Positions 4,461 through 6,399 of a stretch of DNA of 6,399 nt are shown piece by piece. Made by a program: the position numbers and the translations under genes. The notes under the pieces were generated by a model. That model made no database searches. It worked only from the letters and a program-made list of their open reading frames with translations, and was not told the origin of the DNA. The stretch is from Eshraghiella sp045542375 (GTDB lineage Bacteria > Bacillota > Clostridia > Lachnospirales > Lachnospiraceae). Within the stretch, counting starts at the first letter, position 1, and the number at the start of each line of letters is the position of its first letter. The DNA is taken from assembly GCA_045542375.1 (NCBI GenBank), contig JAZQKW010000195.1, positions 1 through 6,399 of the forward strand, written 5' to 3'.

Positions 4461-6398
4461 ATGAAGAAATTTTCAAAAAAACTGCTTTCTGTTATTTTGA
4501 CGTTAGTCATGGTACTTGCTCTTATTCCGGTGTTTGCAGAACCGACATATGCTGCAACGGGATATGACAGAGGTTATACCGGTGGAAGATACGGCAATTC
4601 AACGGGAAAGATTTATGCAGAGGGTGTGGACATATCTGCATGGCAGGGGGCATATTTTAACTTTAATAACATAAAGAATGCGGGTTACGATTATGTTATT
4701 TTAAGGTGCGGAACTACTTATGGTAAGGATACCTGTTTTGAAACTAATTATCAGAAGGCTAAAGCAGCAGGTCTTGATGTAGGAGTTTATTACTATTCTT
4801 ACGCAACTACTGTTGGTGGTGCTATTCAGGACGCTAATAATTGCCTGAATTGGATTAGCGGTAAAAAATTTGAGTATCCGGTGTATTTTGACTATGAAGA
4901 TCCTTCACAGGATTATCTCAGTCAGACAACAGCCCTTAATATTAACCTTACTTTCCTTGATATGATTGCTGCTAAGGGATATCTTGCAGGAATGTATACG
5001 GGACAGTATAAGTCTACTACTTTACCAATGTCACAGATATGTGCCAAATATGAATTCTGGGTAGCATCCTATTTTTATGATGGAATTCATTCGACAAGAG
5101 ACCAGCTTTTTGCATCAAGAGCAGGAATGTGGCAGTACACCTCTACTAAATACGTAAATGGCGTAGGACCACTTGATGCGAATGTATGCTATAAGGACTA
5201 TCCGTCAATTGTTAAGAAGTACGGATTTAACGGATATTCTGCATCAGGAAGCAGTACCGCTACACCGGAGCAGTTACCAGCAGCACAGCCGGGCTGTTAT
5301 AATGCATGCTCATCATCATATACATCATTATATCCTGCACTTTCTTCAATAGGAATTAACTGTTCATGGGAATTACATGAGAAGATTGCAGCAGAGAATG
5401 GATTATATGGATTTACCGGAACGGTTGAAGAGAATACATATTTGCTTGATCTTTTGAAACAGGGCAAGCTTAAGAAACCTACATCATCAACAGTGATACC
5501 TAAGGTGGAATATTTTGCTGAATGTGAAGACTCGCATACATCATTATATCCTGCACTTGAATCAATAGGCGTAAAATGTGACTGGGATCTTCATAAGAAA
5601 ATAGCAGTCGCTAACGGAATATATGATTTTACAGGAACGGTAGCTCAGAATACAGAATTACTTAACCTTCTTAAAAAAGGCAAGCTTATTAAACCTGTTG
5701 GAACTACAGTTTCTACACCGACACCAACACCAACACCGGAACCAGAGACAAAGCCGGCACCGGTTGTTAATTATTTTCCAAAATGTGGAAGTTCTTTTAC
5801 ATCATTGTATCCTGCACTTGAGTCAATCGGTGTGAATTGTGATTGGGAACTTCATAAGAAAATAGCAGCATTAAATGGCATTGAGGGATTTACGGGAACA
5901 GTAGCCCAGAATACACAGTTACTCAATCTTTTGAAGCAGGGTAAGCTTATTATGCCTGAGGGAACAGTAGTATCTCCGGTACCGGTTACTAAGTACTATC
6001 CGGCATGTGCTAATTCACATACGTCATTATACCCTGCACTTGCATCAGTAGGTGTTACATGTGATTGGGAATTACAGAAGAAGATTGCGGCAGCTAACGG
6101 AGTTGAATATTTTGTTGGAACAGTAGCTCAGAATACAGAGTTGCTTAATCTGTTGAAACAGGGCAAATTAATTATTCCGGATTCATCAACAGTTGTTCCT
6201 ACAGTATATTACTATCCAAAATGTGGAAGTTCATATACATCATTGTACCCTGCACTTGCTTCAGTAGGTGTTACATGTAATTGGGAATTGCAGAAGAAGA
6301 TAGCAGCAGCTAATGGAGTTACTAATTTTACTGGAACGGTAGCTCAGAATACACAGCTGTTAAATTTATTAAAACAGGGTAAACTTGTTAAACCATAA
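4461..6398 (+). CDS. Secreted GH25 muramidase (lysozyme) with five C-terminal repeats
   Basis: Cleaves the beta-1,4 bond between N-acetylmuramic acid and N-acetylglucosamine in peptidoglycan, outside the cell. The complete protein is 645 residues. Residues 1-31 are a signal peptide: basic MKKFSKK, a hydrophobic LLSVILTLVMVLALIPVF, and likely cleavage after Ala26 (VFA) or Ala31 (TYA). The GH25 domain spans about 52-255: Asp57 in GVDISAWQG, the catalytic pair Asp144 and Glu146 in FDYEDP, WQYTS at 224-228, and the closing PLDANVCY with Asp239. A linker leads to five 62-residue repeats (279-340, 351-412, 438-499, 512-573, 584-645) ending exactly at the C-terminus. These are probably wall-binding modules, by their position and by analogy with other modular lysozymes; that role is inference. 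No LPXTG, SLH or membrane anchor is seen. The neighbours are not phage genes, so it is more likely a cellular enzyme for wall remodelling or for attacking other bacteria than an endolysin. Its own promoter precedes it. Any terminator lies beyond the window, since the stop TAA is at 6396-6398. Confidence 0.93.
   Translation: MKKFSKKLLSVILTLVMVLALIPVFAEPTYAATGYDRGYTGGRYGNSTGKIYAEGVDISAWQGAYFNFNNIKNAGYDYVILRCGTTYGKDTCFETNYQKAKAAGLDVGVYYYSYATTVGGAIQDANNCLNWISGKKFEYPVYFDYEDPSQDYLSQTTALNINLTFLDMIAAKGYLAGMYTGQYKSTTLPMSQICAKYEFWVASYFYDGIHSTRDQLFASRAGMWQYTSTKYVNGVGPLDANVCYKDYPSIVKKYGFNGYSASGSSTATPEQLPAAQPGCYNACSSSYTSLYPALSSIGINCSWELHEKIAAENGLYGFTGTVEENTYLLDLLKQGKLKKPTSSTVIPKVEYFAECEDSHTSLYPALESIGVKCDWDLHKKIAVANGIYDFTGTVAQNTELLNLLKKGKLIKPVGTTVSTPTPTPTPEPETKPAPVVNYFPKCGSSFTSLYPALESIGVNCDWELHKKIAALNGIEGFTGTVAQNTQLLNLLKQGKLIMPEGTVVSPVPVTKYYPACANSHTSLYPALASVGVTCDWELQKKIAAANGVEYFVGTVAQNTELLNLLKQGKLIIPDSSTVVPTVYYYPKCGSSYTSLYPALASVGVTCNWELQKKIAAANGVTNFTGTVAQNTQLLNLLKQGKLVKP
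5295..6395 (+). repeat. Five tandem 186-bp coding repeats (62-residue Cys-pair modules)
   Basis: The units are R1 5295-5480, R2 5511-5696, R3 5772-5957, R4 5994-6179 and R5 6210-6395, each exactly 62 codons, with linkers of 10, 25, 12 and 10 residues. Shared core: Cys, four residues to TSLYPAL, then S(I/V)G, Cys, one residue, Trp, KIA, NG, F-X-GT, NT, LL-X-LLK and GKL ending in Pro. Every unit has the two Cys exactly 18 positions apart (283/301, 355/373, 442/460, 516/534, 588/606). R4 and R5 are closest (about 51 of 62 identical by hand); R1 is the most diverged and has an extra Cys279. The second half (KIA-X2-NGI to LLK-X-GKL) recalls repeats I remember at the ends of other clostridial and phage wall hydrolases, and loosely recalls LysM. 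I cannot assign a Pfam family with confidence. Confidence 0.9.
5715..5738 (+). repeat. Thr-Pro microsatellite in the lysozyme linker
   Basis: Four copies of the hexamer ACACCR (R = A or G) encode TPTPTPTP (residues 419-426), continuing into a Pro/Glu/Lys-rich hinge up to residue 437. This makes the linker between repeats 2 and 3 the longest of the array (25 residues against 10-12). It is probably an extended, protease-tolerant spacer. Short in-frame tandem units like this can gain or lose copies by replication slippage without breaking the frame. Confidence 0.75.
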
Positions 6399-6399
6399 T

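Noticed and set aside
5295..6395. The lysozyme repeats as choline-binding, CW_7 (Cpl-7) or canonical LysM modules
   Set aside because: Choline-binding repeats are about 20 residues with a GW-X-Y pattern and CW_7 is about 40 residues with different conserved positions. The resemblance to LysM is limited to KIA-X2-NGI and a loose C-terminal GKLIKP.
4461..6398. The lysozyme as a prophage endolysin
   Set aside because: It has a Sec signal peptide, its own promoter, and no phage structural, holin or integrase genes in the window. Only what lies past 6399 could reverse this.

Overview
The window is an AT-rich stretch of chromosome from a low-GC, Gram-positive anaerobe, most likely a gut or rumen member of the Lachnospiraceae (Clostridia). 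The reasons are the AT-rich codon choice with AGA as the main arginine codon, strong purine-rich ribosome binding sites, compact terminators, a citrate synthase of the clostridial subtype (HGGGNNS and GMGHAVY motifs), a single-domain sirtuin, and a secreted GH25 lysozyme with clostridial-type C-terminal repeats. The family assignment is inference from these traits; genus cannot be told.

Layout: four protein genes, all on the + strand, with no gap over about 140 bases. (1) Positions 1-2066 hold the 3' part of a large gene for an unrecognised exported protein, with an acidic Thr/Pro/Glu-rich stalk and one C-terminal membrane anchor; its start lies upstream of the window. It ends at a strong hairpin (2072-2099). 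(2) A citrate synthase gene (2174-3529) follows, with its own near-consensus promoter (2114-2143); a 25-bp imperfect dyad overlaps the -10 box. A hairpin plus U-tract (3543-3575) follows it. (3) A Sir2 NAD-dependent deacylase gene (3593-4324) starts only 17 nt after that terminator, so it probably depends on read-through or on a possible promoter inside the end of the citrate synthase gene. (4) A complete 645-residue secreted GH25 muramidase gene (4461-6398) has its own promoter and carries five 62-residue C-terminal repeats; its stop codon is one base before the window ends.

How the genes fit together: citrate synthase and the sirtuin form a plausible metabolic pair (entry of acetyl-CoA into citrate and 2-oxoglutarate/glutamate synthesis, next to an enzyme that removes protein acetyl groups using NAD). 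The outer two genes concern the cell surface. Nothing points to a phage, transposon, CRISPR array or defence island, and no RNA gene was seen.

The most unusual item is the lysozyme repeat array. Each repeat has an invariant Cys-X17-Cys pair, and the last four repeats alternate between two sequence types, as expected if a two-repeat unit was duplicated.
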